Notes: generated by a model from the letters alone, not told the origin. A stretch of 64,000 nucleotides of DNA from Desulfovibrio sp. (GCA_016208105.1 JACQYS010000009.1:173451-237450), one strand, 5' to 3'; shown: positions 33,884 through 44,018, numbered from the stretch's first letter. Numbers and translations: made by a program.

Positions 33884-35473
33884 ATGCCAATACGCCTCCT
33901 GCTGACGCTCTGCTGCCTGGCCGCCCTGCTTCTCTCCGGCTGCATGAAGGTTGGGCCGGATTTCAAAAAACCAGCGGCCGCCAAGCCTGACTCCTGGCTG
34001 GAAGCCGAATACGCCCAATCCCGCCCTGACCTGCCTCCGGTCGAAGACTGGTGGAAACTCTTAAACGACCCCGTGCTCGACAACCTGGTGGCGATGTCGC
34101 GCCAGCAGAACATCCCCCTGCACGTCGCAGGCGTGCGCATCCTGCAAGCCAGAGCGCAACTGGGCATCGCTGTTGGCAATATCTACCCGCAAACCCAGCA
34201 GGCCGTGGGCACGTATACGTATAACCAGGTCAGCCAGAGTAGCCCCTCAGCCCCCCAGCCCGGCAACCAGGCCGGTGTGCAGTGGCTCTACTGGCAGAAC
34301 AGTGTGGGCCTGCAGGCAGCCTGGGAGCTGGACTTCTGGGGGAAATTCCGCCGGGCCATCGAGTCCGCTGACGCCAGCCTTGCCGCCAGCGTGGCCGACT
34401 ACGACAACGCCCTGGTGACGCTGGCTTCGGACGTGGCCAGCACCTACGTGTCACTTCGGGTGAGCGAGGAACGCCTGCGCATCGCCAAGGAAAACGCCGT
34501 ACTGGAAGCCGAGGCCTTGAACATAGCCGACATCCGCTACAAGCTCGGCGCCACAAGCGAACGCGACGTCATGCAGGCCAAGACCCTGCTCGAGTCCACC
34601 CTGGCCCGCATCCCGCAGCTCACCAATTCCATACAGAAGTCGCGCCACGCCCTGGCTCTCCTTTTGGGCATGCCCCCCGCGGACCTTGCGGCGTTGCTCG
34701 GGGAGAATTCGCGCATTCCGGTATGCCCGGACCAGATCGGCGTGGGAATACCGGCAGAACTTCTCAGAAGACGCCCGGACATCCGCCAGGCCGAGTACCA
34801 GGCCATGGCCCAATGCTCCCAGATCGGCGTTGCCAAGGCCGACCTGTTCCCCTCCTTCAGCCTGACAGGCAATGTGGGCTGGCTGTCTTCGAACATGCTG
34901 GCCTTTTCCCTTGCCGACCTCCTTACCGCCAAGAGCTTCACGGCTTCTTTTGCCCCGTCCGTCTCCTGGAATATCTTCAACTACGGCCGCATCATAAATA
35001 ACGTCCGCCTCCAGGACGCCAAGTTCCAGGAAGCGCTGCTCACCTACCGCAATACCGTTCTCAAGGCCCTCAAGGAAGCCGAGGACGGGTTCTCCGACTA
35101 CCAGCAGTCCCGGGCTCAGGCCGGCTCCCTGGCCAAAGCCGCGGAATCCGCAAAGCGTGGCGCGGAACTGGCCTTCCTGCAGTACCGGGAAGGCAAGACC
35201 GACTTCACCACGGTTATCGTGGCCCAGCAGGATCAGCTCAATCAGCAGGATTCCCTGGCCCAGGCCCAGGGCAACATCGTGCTCGGCATGGTGGGCCTGT
35301 ACAGAGCCCTCGGCGGAGGTTGGCAGGAACGGCCTGACCCTGTGGTTCCAGCAGAGGTCAAGGAAGAGATGACCAAGCGGACGTGGTGGGGCCCGATGAT
35401 CAAGGAGAACCCCTCCAAGGAGGAGGATCCTTCCAAGGCCAGCCCGAGCCGTTACGTACCGAATATTTTCTAG
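33884..35473 (+). CDS. RND efflux system outer-membrane factor (NodT/OprM lipoprotein)
   Basis: 529 residues. A lipoprotein signal ends in LLLSGCMKVGPDFKKP, with the acylated cysteine near residue 20; KVGPDFKKP is typical of OprM-type factors. The duplicated alpha-barrel repeats include TYVSLRVSEERL and GVGIPAELLRRRPDIRQAEY, the diagnostic block. The C-terminal extension after GLYRALGGGW (about 60 residues, rich in E, K and P) is longer than usual. It forms the TolC-like exit duct for the pump encoded two genes downstream. First gene of a three-gene operon. Confidence 0.94.
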   Translation: MPIRLLLTLCCLAALLLSGCMKVGPDFKKPAAAKPDSWLEAEYAQSRPDLPPVEDWWKLLNDPVLDNLVAMSRQQNIPLHVAGVRILQARAQLGIAVGNIYPQTQQAVGTYTYNQVSQSSPSAPQPGNQAGVQWLYWQNSVGLQAAWELDFWGKFRRAIESADASLAASVADYDNALVTLASDVASTYVSLRVSEERLRIAKENAVLEAEALNIADIRYKLGATSERDVMQAKTLLESTLARIPQLTNSIQKSRHALALLLGMPPADLAALLGENSRIPVCPDQIGVGIPAELLRRRPDIRQAEYQAMAQCSQIGVAKADLFPSFSLTGNVGWLSSNMLAFSLADLLTAKSFTASFAPSVSWNIFNYGRIINNVRLQDAKFQEALLTYRNTVLKALKEAEDGFSDYQQSRAQAGSLAKAAESAKRGAELAFLQYREGKTDFTTVIVAQQDQLNQQDSLAQAQGNIVLGMVGLYRALGGGWQERPDPVVPAEVKEEMTKRTWWGPMIKENPSKEEDPSKASPSRYVPNIF

Positions 35474-35488
35474 CAAGAGACCACAAGG

Positions 35489-36652
35489 ATGACCCGCATG
35501 CCACAATACGCGAAGCGTTCCCTGATCCTCTTGGCCGCCCTGGCCGCTGCGGCCTGGCTGGCGGCTTGCGACAAGCGCAACGCCTACGTGCCGCCCCCGG
35601 CTCCCAAGGTCACGGTGGCCAAACCCGTGCGCAAGAGCGTGGTGGACTACCTGGAGTTCACCGGCAATACCCAAGCCGTTCAGTCCGTCAACCTTGTGGC
35701 CCGCGTGGAAGGCTACCTGCAGGCCATCAAGTTCAAGGACGGCCAGCATGTCAAAAAGGATCAGCTGCTCTTCGTCATCGAGCAGGAGCCCTACAAGGCC
35801 AAGGTGAAAGAGGCCCAGGCTTCCATTGACGGCTACAAGGCAACCCTGGCCCAGGCGGAAATCGAATACAACCGGTCCAAGAAGCTCTTCGCCGAAAAGG
35901 CCGGGCCGGACACCGAAGTGGTGAAGTGGCAGACCACGCGCGACTCCACCATTGCCAGCCTGGAATCGGCCAAGGCCCAGCTCGACATAGCCAAACTGAA
36001 CCTAAGCTACACGCAGGTCACCGCGCCCTTCGACGGCCGCATGGGCCGCCACCAGGTGGACATTGGCAACCTGGTTGGCGCCGCGGGCCAGCAGACCCAG
36101 CTTTCCACCATTATCCAGGATGACCCGCTCTACGCCTATTTCACCATCAACGAACGTGAATTGCTTCGCCTCATCCAATCACATCCGAACAAGAGCGACG
36201 ACCCCAAGGGCAAAGTCGTGGTCGAATTGGGGCTCTCCAACACAACCGGCTTCTCACACAAGGGAACCCTCGATTACACCGACCTGGGCGTTGATCCCCA
36301 GACGGGCACGCTCCTTATGCGCGCAGTGTTTCCCAACCCCAAGCTCGACCTGCTGCCCGGTCTGTTCGTGCGTCTTCGCGCCCCGATGGAATCTCGCGAT
36401 TCTCTCCTGGTCCCGGAATCCGCCGTGGGTGTGGCCCAAGTGGGCACCTACGTGCTGGTGGTAGGCGAGAAAAACGTCGTGGAGCAGAAACCGGTGACCA
36501 CAGGTCCGGTCATCGACGGCATGAAGGTCATTGAAAAAGGGCTGGACGGTTCTGAGCGGGTGATTGTGAACGGCATCCAGCGAGCCAGACCCGGCGGGGA
36601 AGTGACCCCGGAAGAAGCCGCCCCGGGCAAACCCGCAGCGGCCAAACCCTAG
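35489..36652 (+). CDS. RND efflux periplasmic adaptor (membrane fusion protein)
   Basis: 387 residues. A lipoprotein signal ends in AAWLAACDKRN. A second ATG at 35498 is also possible. HlyD/AcrA-family features: VSVNLVARVEGYLQ-like biotinyl-lipoyl half seen as NLVARVEGYLQAIKF, a helical hairpin (KVKEAQASIDGYKATLAQAEIEY in part), YTQVTAPFDGRMGRHQVDIG and a beta-barrel domain. It bridges the inner-membrane pump to the outer-membrane factor. It lies 15 bases after the outer-membrane gene and 15 before the pump gene. Confidence 0.94.
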   Translation: MTRMPQYAKRSLILLAALAAAAWLAACDKRNAYVPPPAPKVTVAKPVRKSVVDYLEFTGNTQAVQSVNLVARVEGYLQAIKFKDGQHVKKDQLLFVIEQEPYKAKVKEAQASIDGYKATLAQAEIEYNRSKKLFAEKAGPDTEVVKWQTTRDSTIASLESAKAQLDIAKLNLSYTQVTAPFDGRMGRHQVDIGNLVGAAGQQTQLSTIIQDDPLYAYFTINERELLRLIQSHPNKSDDPKGKVVVELGLSNTTGFSHKGTLDYTDLGVDPQTGTLLMRAVFPNPKLDLLPGLFVRLRAPMESRDSLLVPESAVGVAQVGTYVLVVGEKNVVEQKPVTTGPVIDGMKVIEKGLDGSERVIVNGIQRARPGGEVTPEEAAPGKPAAAKP

Positions 36653-36667
36653 GAAACCACGCCCTCC

Positions 36668-39600
36668 ATGTTCTCAAAATTCTTCATCGAACGCCCAGTC
36701 CTTTCCAACGTTCTGGCCATCGTCATGATGCTTTTGGGCGCCGTGTCGCTCTATACGCTCCCCGTGGCCCAGTACCCGGAGATCACGCCGCCCACGGTGC
36801 AAGTGTCCGCATCGTTTCCCGGGGCCAGCCCCGAGGTCCTCGCCGAAACCGTGGCCGCTCCCATCGAGCAGCAGGTCAACGGCGTGGAAAAGATGCTCTA
36901 CATGTCCTCCAAGTCCGCCAGCGACGGGAGTTACACCCTCACGGTCACTTTCGAGGTCGGCACCAACCTCGATATAGCCACCATGCTGGTTCAGAACAGG
37001 GTGAACATCGCCCTCCCCAGCCTGCCCCAGCAAGTGCAGAGCCAGGGCCTGACGGTTAAGAAAAAATCCACGGCCATCCTGCTGGTCATCTCCCTGACCT
37101 CTCCGGACGGCACATTTGATGATCTGTTCCTCTCCAACTACGCCACGCTTCGCATCAAGGACGCGATCGCCCGATTGAACGGTGTGGGCGACCTCTCCAT
37201 TGTGGGCGCGGATGACTACGGCATGCGCATCTGGCTGGACCCCGGCAAGCTGAAGTCGTTAAGCCTCTCGGCCCAGGACGTGGTGAACGCCATTTCCCAG
37301 CAAAACGTCCAGGTGGCTTCAGGCCAGCTCGGCCAGGCCCCTACCCCGCCGAACCAGCAGTTCCAGCTCACCGTTCAGACCCAGGGGCGGCTGATCACTC
37401 CTGAGGAATTTGAAAACATCATCGTCAAGAGTTCCTTCAACCAGACCGGCAAGGTCGTGCGCGTGAAGGACCTGGGTCGGGTGGAGCTCGGAGCCAAGAC
37501 CTACACCCTTTTCGGCGAGAAGAACGGCCAGCCCGCGGCTTGCATCCCGGTCTATCTGCTGCCCGGGGCCAACGCCCTGAATGTGGCCGAGGCCGTACGG
37601 GCTGAGATCGCCAAGCTCTCCAAGGACTTCCCCCCAGGGCTCGTCTACTCCATACCCTTTGACACCACGCTTTTCGTCAAGGCATCCATCCACGATGTGT
37701 ACAAGACCCTGTTCGAGGCCGGCGTCCTGGTGCTTATCGTCATCATGGTCTTTTTGCAGAACTTCAGGGCCATGCTGGTGCCCGCCACCACCGTTCCGGT
37801 GACCATACTGGGCGCCTTTGTGGCCATGTCCGGCCTGGGGTTTTCGGTGAACCTCATCACGCTTTTCGGCATCATTTTATCCATCGGCATCGTGGTGGAC
37901 GACGCCATCATCATCGTGGAGGGCGCGGCACACCACATGGAGATGGGAAAAACACCTAAAGACGCCGCCATCGCCGCCATGACAGAACTGCTCGGCCCTG
38001 TCATCGGCATCACCCTGGTGCTTTCTGCGGTGTTTCTGCCCGTTGCTTTCCTGCCGGGCGTTACTGGGCAGATATACCGGCAATTCGCCCTGGTCATCGC
38101 TTCCACGGCGCTTATTTCCGCCATCAACGCCGCAACCCTCAAGCCCACACAGTGCGCCCTCTGGCTCAAGCCTCAAACCGGAGAGAAGAACGCCTTCTTC
38201 CGGGGCTTCAACAGCATCTACGAACGTTTTGAGCACGGCTATGAACGCGTGGTGCGCTTCATGGTGAACCACAGCAAGGTGGCCATGCTGGGATACGTAG
38301 GACTCATTGTCCTGACACTCTGGCTTTTCACCAGCCTGCCCACTGGTTTCTTGCCCGAGGAAGACCAGGGGTACTGCGTCATGTCCGTTCAACTGCCTCC
38401 GGCCGCCTCGCAGGTCAGGGCCAGACAGGTGAACGAGAAGATAAACGCCATGCTCAAAAACGTTCCCGGCGTGGCGGACTGGATCACCTTCGGCGGCATG
38501 TCCATCCTCGACAACGCCAACCAGTCCAACATGATCACCACGTTCGTCACCTACAAAGACTGGAGCGAGCGCGGCAAAAATGAGACCCAGGCGGCAATCC
38601 TGGGGCACATAAACATGGGGCTCATGCAGATTGAAGAAGCCATAGGCTTCGCCTTCGCTCCCCCGGCCATCCAGGGTCTGGGCCAGGCAGGCGGCTTCGA
38701 GATGGTGGTGCAGGATCTTGGAAACCTGGGGCCACAGGCGCTGCAGGATGCCATCCGCAACGTCATCATGGCCGCGCGCAGTCAGTCGGGCGTCGCAGGT
38801 CTGAACACGACCTTCTCGGCCTCCACCCCCCAGGTATGGGCTGATGTGAACCGTACCCAGGCCCTTACCTACGGTGTGTCCATCCAGGATGTGTTCTCCA
38901 CCCTGCAGACGTATCTCGGCTCGGCATACATAAATGATTTTAATATGTTCGGGAGAACATACCAAGTTCGTGCCCAGGCAGATACCTCTTTCCGCCTGAC
39001 AGCCGACGACATCATGAGGCTGGAGGTGCGCAACCAGCAGGGCAACATGGTGCCGCTTGGGGCGTTGATATCCGCCAAAGACATCGTCGGTCCGGCCATC
39101 CTCACCCGCTACAATCTTTTCACAGGCGCGTCCGTGTTCGGCGGCGCCGCCCCGGGATTCAGCTCCGGCGAGGCATTGTCGCTCATGGAGCAGATCTCCA
39201 AGGCCAATCTGCCCACTTCCATGGGCATATCCTGGACCAACATGGCTTATCAGGAAAAGAAGGTGGGCAACGAGGCCTACTTCATCTTCGCCCTGGCCGT
39301 GCTGCTGGTTTATCTGGTGCTGGCCGCCCAGTACGAAAGCTGGTTCTTGCCCACCTCGGTCATCATGGTCGTGCCCTTGGCCTTGCTCGGTACGGCCATG
39401 GCCGTTTTTGTCCGGGGGATGGACAACAACGTCTACACCCAGGTGGGCGTGGTGCTGCTTATTGCCCTGGCCAGCAAGAACGCCATTCTCATCGTGGAAT
39501 TCGCGCGTGAACTGCGCGAGAAAGGGTATTCCATCGCGGACGCCGCGGTGTCTTCGGCCAAACTACGCTTCCGCCCCATCCTCATGACAAGCTTCGCCTT

Positions 39601-39817
39601 CATCCTGGGCGTGGTGCCCTTGCTCTCCGCCAACGGAGCAGGCGCAGCCAGCCAACGGGCCGTGGGCACGGCGGTATTCGGCGGCATGCTGGCCTCCACC
39701 TTGCTCGCGGTGCTGGTGGTTCCGGTGTTTTACGTGCTCGTGCAGGGACTGATTGAAAAACTCTACCCGCCCGAACACGATTCACTCCATCAGGATGGAA
39801 ATTCTGACGCGCACTAG
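36668..39817 (+). CDS. RND multidrug efflux pump, HAE1 (AcrB/MexB) family
   Basis: 1,049 residues, full length. It begins [19 protein letters not shown], with the typical [17 protein letters not shown] block. Twelve membrane segments in two halves enclose two large periplasmic loops. The proton-relay aspartates are seen in [12 protein letters not shown] (TM4); the TM10-region lysine context is [14 protein letters not shown]. The pump exports hydrophobic toxicants using the proton gradient. No local TetR or other regulator is adjacent, so control is probably distant. The 3' end overlaps the small convergent gene by 36 bases. Confidence 0.95.
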   Translation: MFSKFFIERPVLSNVLAIVMMLLGAVSLYTLPVAQYPEITPPTVQVSASFPGASPEVLAETVAAPIEQQVNGVEKMLYMSSKSASDGSYTLTVTFEVGTNLDIATMLVQNRVNIALPSLPQQVQSQGLTVKKKSTAILLVISLTSPDGTFDDLFLSNYATLRIKDAIARLNGVGDLSIVGADDYGMRIWLDPGKLKSLSLSAQDVVNAISQQNVQVASGQLGQAPTPPNQQFQLTVQTQGRLITPEEFENIIVKSSFNQTGKVVRVKDLGRVELGAKTYTLFGEKNGQPAACIPVYLLPGANALNVAEAVRAEIAKLSKDFPPGLVYSIPFDTTLFVKASIHDVYKTLFEAGVLVLIVIMVFLQNFRAMLVPATTVPVTILGAFVAMSGLGFSVNLITLFGIILSIGIVVDDAIIIVEGAAHHMEMGKTPKDAAIAAMTELLGPVIGITLVLSAVFLPVAFLPGVTGQIYRQFALVIASTALISAINAATLKPTQCALWLKPQTGEKNAFFRGFNSIYERFEHGYERVVRFMVNHSKVAMLGYVGLIVLTLWLFTSLPTGFLPEEDQGYCVMSVQLPPAASQVRARQVNEKINAMLKNVPGVADWITFGGMSILDNANQSNMITTFVTYKDWSERGKNETQAAILGHINMGLMQIEEAIGFAFAPPAIQGLGQAGGFEMVVQDLGNLGPQALQDAIRNVIMAARSQSGVAGLNTTFSASTPQVWADVNRTQALTYGVSIQDVFSTLQTYLGSAYINDFNMFGRTYQVRAQADTSFRLTADDIMRLEVRNQQGNMVPLGALISAKDIVGPAILTRYNLFTGASVFGGAAPGFSSGEALSLMEQISKANLPTSMGISWTNMAYQEKKVGNEAYFIFALAVLLVYLVLAAQYESWFLPTSVIMVVPLALLGTAMAVFVRGMDNNVYTQVGVVLLIALASKNAILIVEFARELREKGYSIADAAVSSAKLRFRPILMTSFAFILGVVPLLSANGAGAASQRAVGTAVFGGMLASTLLAVLVVPVFYVLVQGLIEKLYPPEHDSLHQDGNSDAH

Positions 39818-40120
39818 CGGGGCCTCGGGGCTGATGTGAATCACCCGGCAATTGAGCCGGGCGCCCTGTTCCATGAGCCTGGCCACATGACCCCCCTCCT
39901 GGCCGGACAAAAAACCGGCTGGGCGGTCCTTACGCATGGCCTCCACGCGGCCGCCCACCTCCCGCAGGGTCAGCTCGGTCCCGACTGAGAGCTTGAGGAG
40001 CAAAACCGAGTCCACCCCTTCGAGGCCGCAAGTGGTAACGGACACCTCCCCGCCGCGCCCCTGTGCGGTGGGTCCCGATCCGAACATATCCCGTATTTTT
40101 TCCCAGATCGTCATAGGCAT
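39782..40120 (-). CDS. Small protein of unknown function, possibly HIRAN-like
   Basis: 112 residues starting [14 protein letters not shown], preceded by AAAGGCGGG. The core alternates short strands ([22 protein letters not shown] cited in part) and then reads [18 protein letters not shown] and LNCRVIHI. That order (strand, G-x-L, helix ending in G, strand) loosely recalls HIRAN domains, which bind DNA ends, but the match is weak. It has no signal or membrane segment. The 36-base overlap with the pump gene is unusual for unrelated convergent genes. Codon use looks like that of neighbours. Confidence 0.5.
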   Translation of the reverse strand: MPMTIWEKIRDMFGSGPTAQGRGGEVSVTTCGLEGVDSVLLLKLSVGTELTLREVGGRVEAMRKDRPAGFLSGQEGGHVARLMEQGARLNCRVIHISPEAPLVRVRISILME

Positions 40121-40212
40121 AGCAAAACCCGCCTTTTGACAGTGCGAACCAGGCATCGCGTTGTCCTTTGAATCTTCTCCGCGAAGCCCTCTTCATCAAA
40201 CTCTCCTAGCCC

Positions 40213-40244
40213 AAAAAAAGAAAAGCACCGGCCACTCCCGGCCG
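40213..40244 (-). terminator. Minus-strand terminator-like hairpin with no gene upstream
   Basis: Read on the minus strand: CGGCC-GGGAGT-GGCCG followed by GTGC and a T-rich tract (A-rich 40213-40224 on plus). Any transcript it ends would have to start between here and the carbonic anhydrase promoter. It could be a leader attenuator for the 112-residue protein or the end of a small RNA. Confidence 0.4.
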
Positions 40245-40420
40245 CTCGGTACTGGAGCTTAGCATCTCACTTCCAGATCGACAGGCTGCAAGGTGACAAA
40301 CCACCGGAAAGCATGCCGCAATTGACTTTATGCCGATAATTATCCACATACTCAAGATTATCGAAGTGGTATTCATTTCATCGTTCATACAAAGAAACCC
40401 AAGAGACGAGGAGTTACGGC

Positions 40421-41143
40421 ATGAAACGCATTCTGGTTCTTTCTCTCGCAGTGGTGGCCCTTTGCGCGGCCATGGTGTGGGCTTCGGCTCCGAAACCGAC
40501 TCTCACGCCTGACCAAGCTCTGGAGCGCCTGCAGCGCGGCAACGAGCGTTTCGTTGCCTCCAAGTTCATCCATCCCAACCTCGACCCCTTCCGCCGTACA
40601 ACCACCGCCAAGGAAGGGCAGAAGCCCTTCGTCACCATACTGGGCTGCGCTGACAGCCGTGTCCCCCTGGAACTGGTATTCGACACTGGTATCGGAGACA
40701 TCTTCGCCGTTCGCGTAGCGGGCAACGTCACCTATTTCGACCAGGCCGGCACCATCGAGTACGGAGCCGACCACTTGGGTTCGAATCTGCTGGTGGTGCT
40801 CGGCCACACCAAATGCGGTGCAGTGAACGCGGTGATCAAGGGCGAAGAGGCCCACGGCAACATCCCGGCCCTGGTCGCCAATATCATTCCTCCCGTGACC
40901 AAGACCAAGGCGGACAACCCCGGTTTAAGCGGCGAGGAACTGGCCAACAAGGCCATTGAGGCCAACACCTGGCAGTCCATCGCGGACCTTTTCAAACAAA
41001 GCCCCATGATGCGCGATATGGTCAAAGCCAAACAGGTCAAGGTGGTTGGCGCCATTTATGACGTCGAATCCGGCAAGGTGAAGTGGCTGGGCGAGCATCC
41101 CGGTCAGAGCGAGCTGCTGGCTCTTACGGGCGGAGCAAAATAA
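40421..41143 (+). CDS. Periplasmic beta-class carbonic anhydrase
   Basis: 240 residues. The signal peptide MKRILVLSLAVVALCAAMV ends near WASA (residue 23), so the enzyme is exported. Zinc ligands are Cys76, His129 and Cys132 (CADSR and GHTKCG), and the catalytic Asp78-Arg80 pair is intact. It interconverts CO2 and bicarbonate. Periplasmic beta-carbonic anhydrases are less common than cytoplasmic ones. In a sulfate reducer it could speed handling of CO2 from formate or carboxylate oxidation, which is inference. AGACGAGGAG precedes the start; a terminator follows. Confidence 0.94.
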   Translation: MKRILVLSLAVVALCAAMVWASAPKPTLTPDQALERLQRGNERFVASKFIHPNLDPFRRTTTAKEGQKPFVTILGCADSRVPLELVFDTGIGDIFAVRVAGNVTYFDQAGTIEYGADHLGSNLLVVLGHTKCGAVNAVIKGEEAHGNIPALVANIIPPVTKTKADNPGLSGEELANKAIEANTWQSIADLFKQSPMMRDMVKAKQVKVVGAIYDVESGKVKWLGEHPGQSELLALTGGAK

Positions 41144-41521
41144 CCGGCTTCAGTCGCGGGGGAGGGACGCCTCCCCCGCCTTTTCCACGCCTTCACATCC
41201 TCGACTCTTCCCACTCCCTCCTCTCCCAACTCTCCTCTCTTTGCCATCCTGCATTGGCCGAGCACGGTTTCCCGGCTCTTCCGGAGAGAAGACCGGGCAT
41301 TCCCAATTGAGACACGCAAGAATGAGAAACCGAATATACAAAAAATTGGACCGTAAAAAATTTTATACTTTAGTCAAAAAAACAGCAGAATTTTGTTGCA
41401 CTCACGTTTAGGCAGCGCTAAAAGGCAGTCATGGCAAATCGGGAAAGGGCTTCCCTGGTACGAAAGCCCGACCCCGTAAAACGTCCGGCAAACTTTTTTA
41501 AGAGCAAAAGGAGAAATGGAA
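41144..41521. other. Non-coding interval: terminator, then AT-rich porin leader
   Basis: The first 40 bases hold the carbonic anhydrase terminator. The rest is C/T-rich (about 41180-41280) and then strongly AT-rich (41330-41395), the likely porin promoter region. No open frame with a ribosome site is seen. The leader from the AT-rich block to the porin ATG would be roughly 120-150 bases, long enough for RNA-level control. Confidence 0.5.
41157..41184 (+). terminator. Rho-independent terminator of the carbonic anhydrase gene
   Basis: Stem CGGGGGAGG (41157-41165), loop GACG, CCTCCCCCG (41170-41178), then CCTTTT. It starts 14 bases after the stop codon. Confidence 0.85.
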
Positions 41522-42916
41522 ATGAAGCGCATTGCTACTCTGGCTCTGCTCGTCTCCATGGTGTTCGGCTGTGTGGCTATCGCCTCCGCCGCCACCGAGG
41601 TCAAAATGACCGGTGACGCCCGCATCCATGCTAACTTCTGGAGCAACAACAACTACACCGGTTGGAACCCCAAGGGCACCAACACCTTTGACAACCTGAC
41701 CATCTGGGAGCGCTTCCGCCTTCGCTCCGACTTCATCGCCAACGAAGGCCTGAAGTTCCGCTTGGGCATCCGCGTGAACAACAAGGCTTGGGGTAACGAC
41801 ACCTTCACCGTGGACAACCCGGCCGTGTCGATCGACGTGTACCAGGCCTTCCTGCAGTTCAAGTGGCCCGGCTCCGACGTTGAGTTCACCGTGGGCCTCC
41901 AGGACCTGGATCTGCCCATCTCCGCCCCTGGCATGCTGAACTCCAGCCCCGTGCTTGGTGGCACCCGCGCCGGCGCCTTCGTCGTCGCCATCCCCGTGGT
42001 CGACCAGTTCAAGATCGTTGCCGGCTTCGCTCGCCTGCTCGACACCAACAAGGACTTCGACCCCACCACCACCCAGGTGCCTGACGAGTTCGACGGCTAC
42101 TTCCTGGTGCTGCCCATCACCCTGGACGGCTTCAAAGCCACCCCCTGGGGCATGCTGGCCGTTGCCGGTAAGAACGCCAACTACGCCACCGCGGTTGGTT
42201 CCTCCCCCCGCATGTCTAACCAGTCCCTGGCCACCAACCTGGCCTCCGCTGGTTACGCACTGGCCCCCGCCGGCTTCAAGCAGGCTCAGACAGTGTACTG
42301 GTGGGTCGGTTCCGCCTTCGCGGTCACCGCTCTTGATCCTTTCAAGTTCTACGCCGACGTGATGTACGGTGAAGGCGCCGCCGGCCAGGGCAGCCGCGCC
42401 CGTCGTGGCCTGTTCTTCGACGTTGCCGCCGAATACACCGGCTTTGACATGCTGACCCCCCAGGTGACCTTCTGGTACTCCACCGGTGAGGACAGCTCCA
42501 TGCGTAACGGCTCCGAGCGTATGCCTTCCGTCGTCCAGTCCTGGGGTCCCTCGACCTCCTTCCTGTTCGACAACGCGGTCTCCCTGAACAAGATCTCCTT
42601 CATTCAGGACCTGACCCATCGCCTGACCTTCACCTACGCCAATGGTACCAACAGCGCCCGCGCCCTGCGCCAGGCCAATGCCCTCTGGGGTAATGGCAAC
42701 TACGTGCAGATGGGTCGCGACCTGACCACCAACGAGTACGTGATGGGCATCAACTTCGACAACCAGTACAACATCTATGAGAACCTGGCCGCCATCGTTG
42801 AGACCGGCTGGGCCCATGGCTCGTTCGAGAAGGGTGTCTGGGGCCGTCGCCTCGTGAACCAGTCTCAGAACGGTGATGCTTGGAAGGTCGCTTTCGGCCT
42901 GCAGTACAAGTTCTAA
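41522..42916 (+). CDS. Outer-membrane homotrimeric porin (Desulfovibrio type)
   Basis: 464 residues. The second ATG (41522) is preferred because AGGAG lies eight bases upstream; the first ATG (41516) is only two bases from it. Signal peptide MKRIATLALLVSMVFG ends near ASA. The mature chain has the alternating pattern of a beta barrel and ends in QYKF, the terminal aromatic needed by the barrel assembly machinery. Opening block ATEVKMTGDARIHANFW is typical of the abundant porins of Desulfovibrio. Codon choice is strongly biased (C- or G-ending), as in highly expressed genes. It forms the general diffusion channel. Confidence 0.93.
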   Translation: MKRIATLALLVSMVFGCVAIASAATEVKMTGDARIHANFWSNNNYTGWNPKGTNTFDNLTIWERFRLRSDFIANEGLKFRLGIRVNNKAWGNDTFTVDNPAVSIDVYQAFLQFKWPGSDVEFTVGLQDLDLPISAPGMLNSSPVLGGTRAGAFVVAIPVVDQFKIVAGFARLLDTNKDFDPTTTQVPDEFDGYFLVLPITLDGFKATPWGMLAVAGKNANYATAVGSSPRMSNQSLATNLASAGYALAPAGFKQAQTVYWWVGSAFAVTALDPFKFYADVMYGEGAAGQGSRARRGLFFDVAAEYTGFDMLTPQVTFWYSTGEDSSMRNGSERMPSVVQSWGPSTSFLFDNAVSLNKISFIQDLTHRLTFTYANGTNSARALRQANALWGNGNYVQMGRDLTTNEYVMGINFDNQYNIYENLAAIVETGWAHGSFEKGVWGRRLVNQSQNGDAWKVAFGLQYKF

Positions 42917-42940
42917 AGAAGTTTAGCCGGACTAAGCCAT

Positions 42941-42973
42941 ACGGCCGGGACGAAAGTCCCGGCCGTTTTTTTT
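42941..42973 (+). terminator. Strong rho-independent terminator of the porin gene
   Basis: 11-bp perfect stem ACGGCCGGGAC, GAAA tetraloop, GTCCCGGCCGT, then an eight-base T run. It follows the porin stop by 24 bases. Confidence 0.93.
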
Positions 42974-43148
42974 GTTCTCCTGCCCCCCCGTTACACGCTC
43001 AGCCGATACGGCACGCCCCACGCCATAAGATATTTCGATTTTACGCATCAGCTATTCAAATATAGACTGTACTCTGACTGCGGCCGTTTCGTCCCTCTGG
43101 GACCGGACACACTGCGGCATTCATCTACGTACTGGCACCGGAGGGACA

Positions 43149-44018
43149 ATGGGCAACGAAAAGGACGCGAGCGGGCGCAGAGTATTCCTGAAAACAATGG
43201 CCGGTACGGCAGCGGCCGCTCTTACGGGTGTGGCCGCCAGCGAATGCGGAGCCCAGCCCGGCGCGTTTGGCGGCAAGATACTCAATGTCTGGTCTTGCGG
43301 CGGGCTTGCCGAAGCCATGGCGCCCGCCAACGAACTTTACGAGAAAAGGACCGGGGTCAAAATAAGCTACACCGGGGCTTTTGCCGCGGCACTTGGCAAA
43401 TCTTTACTCGGTAGCGCCCAAACGGATGTATTTGCTGGCCGGGTGCTCGACCTGGCCAAGAAGCTCCGCCAATCCGGCAAGATGGCCTCCTTCAAGCCAC
43501 TCTGTTTCACCAGCTACGTCATGGTCACTCCGAAGGGAAACCCGGCCGGAATCAAAACCCTCGAAGATATGGCCCGGCCGGGGGTGAAAGTAGTGCTTGC
43601 GCCTGAAGCGTCCCCGCCTGGCGGTGCAGCGGCCTTGAATCTCCTAAAGAAAGCCGGGCTCCACGACGCGGTTCTGAAAAACTGCGTGACCTTGGGTTCC
43701 TGTGTGCAGCGCACCATGGACGACATTCTGGACAGAAAGGGCGACGTCTCCATCGTTGAGAAGCGCGTCAGCCGCATTCCCGACTTCAAGGACAAAATGG
43801 ACGTTGTGGAAATACCCGAGACATTCTTTCCTCCGCCGCCACTGACATTCACTGTGGGAGTGATGAAAAGCGCCAAAGACCGGGCCCTTGCCGAGGATTA
43901 CGTGACCTTTCTCACCTCGCAAGAAGGCCAGGTATTTTTTGAGCGCGGAGGATTCATACCAGCCATTTCAGACAAGGGGCTGGCGCTTATCGAAAAGCTC
44001 GGGGTGAAGGATGTCTGA
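43149..44018 (+). CDS. Tat-exported ModA-like solute-binding protein
   Basis: 289 residues. A twin-arginine signal (SGRRVFLKTMAG, Arg10-Arg11) indicates folded export, often with a bound cofactor. The mature part resembles the molybdate-binding ModA class: ILNVWSCGGLAEAMAPANELYEKR in part, TGVKISYTGA, QTDVFAGRVLDLAKKL and GNPAGIKTLEDMARPGVKVV. The usual ModA ASL serine motif is replaced by SCGGLAEA, with a cysteine next to the ligand pocket. No ABC permease or ATPase is nearby. Instead its stop overlaps a NapH-like gene by eight bases, and a NifB-like gene follows. The ligand may be an oxyanion or a metal-sulfur species; function unknown. Confidence 0.8.
   Translation: MGNEKDASGRRVFLKTMAGTAAAALTGVAASECGAQPGAFGGKILNVWSCGGLAEAMAPANELYEKRTGVKISYTGAFAAALGKSLLGSAQTDVFAGRVLDLAKKLRQSGKMASFKPLCFTSYVMVTPKGNPAGIKTLEDMARPGVKVVLAPEASPPGGAAALNLLKKAGLHDAVLKNCVTLGSCVQRTMDDILDRKGDVSIVEKRVSRIPDFKDKMDVVEIPETFFPPPPLTFTVGVMKSAKDRALAEDYVTFLTSQEGQVFFERGGFIPAISDKGLALIEKLGVKDV

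Noticed and set aside
41498..42817. Long minus-strand frame opposite the porin gene
   Set aside because: Its Gly/Val/His-rich translation mirrors the strong codon bias of the porin gene, which has a signal peptide, ribosome site and terminator on the plus strand.
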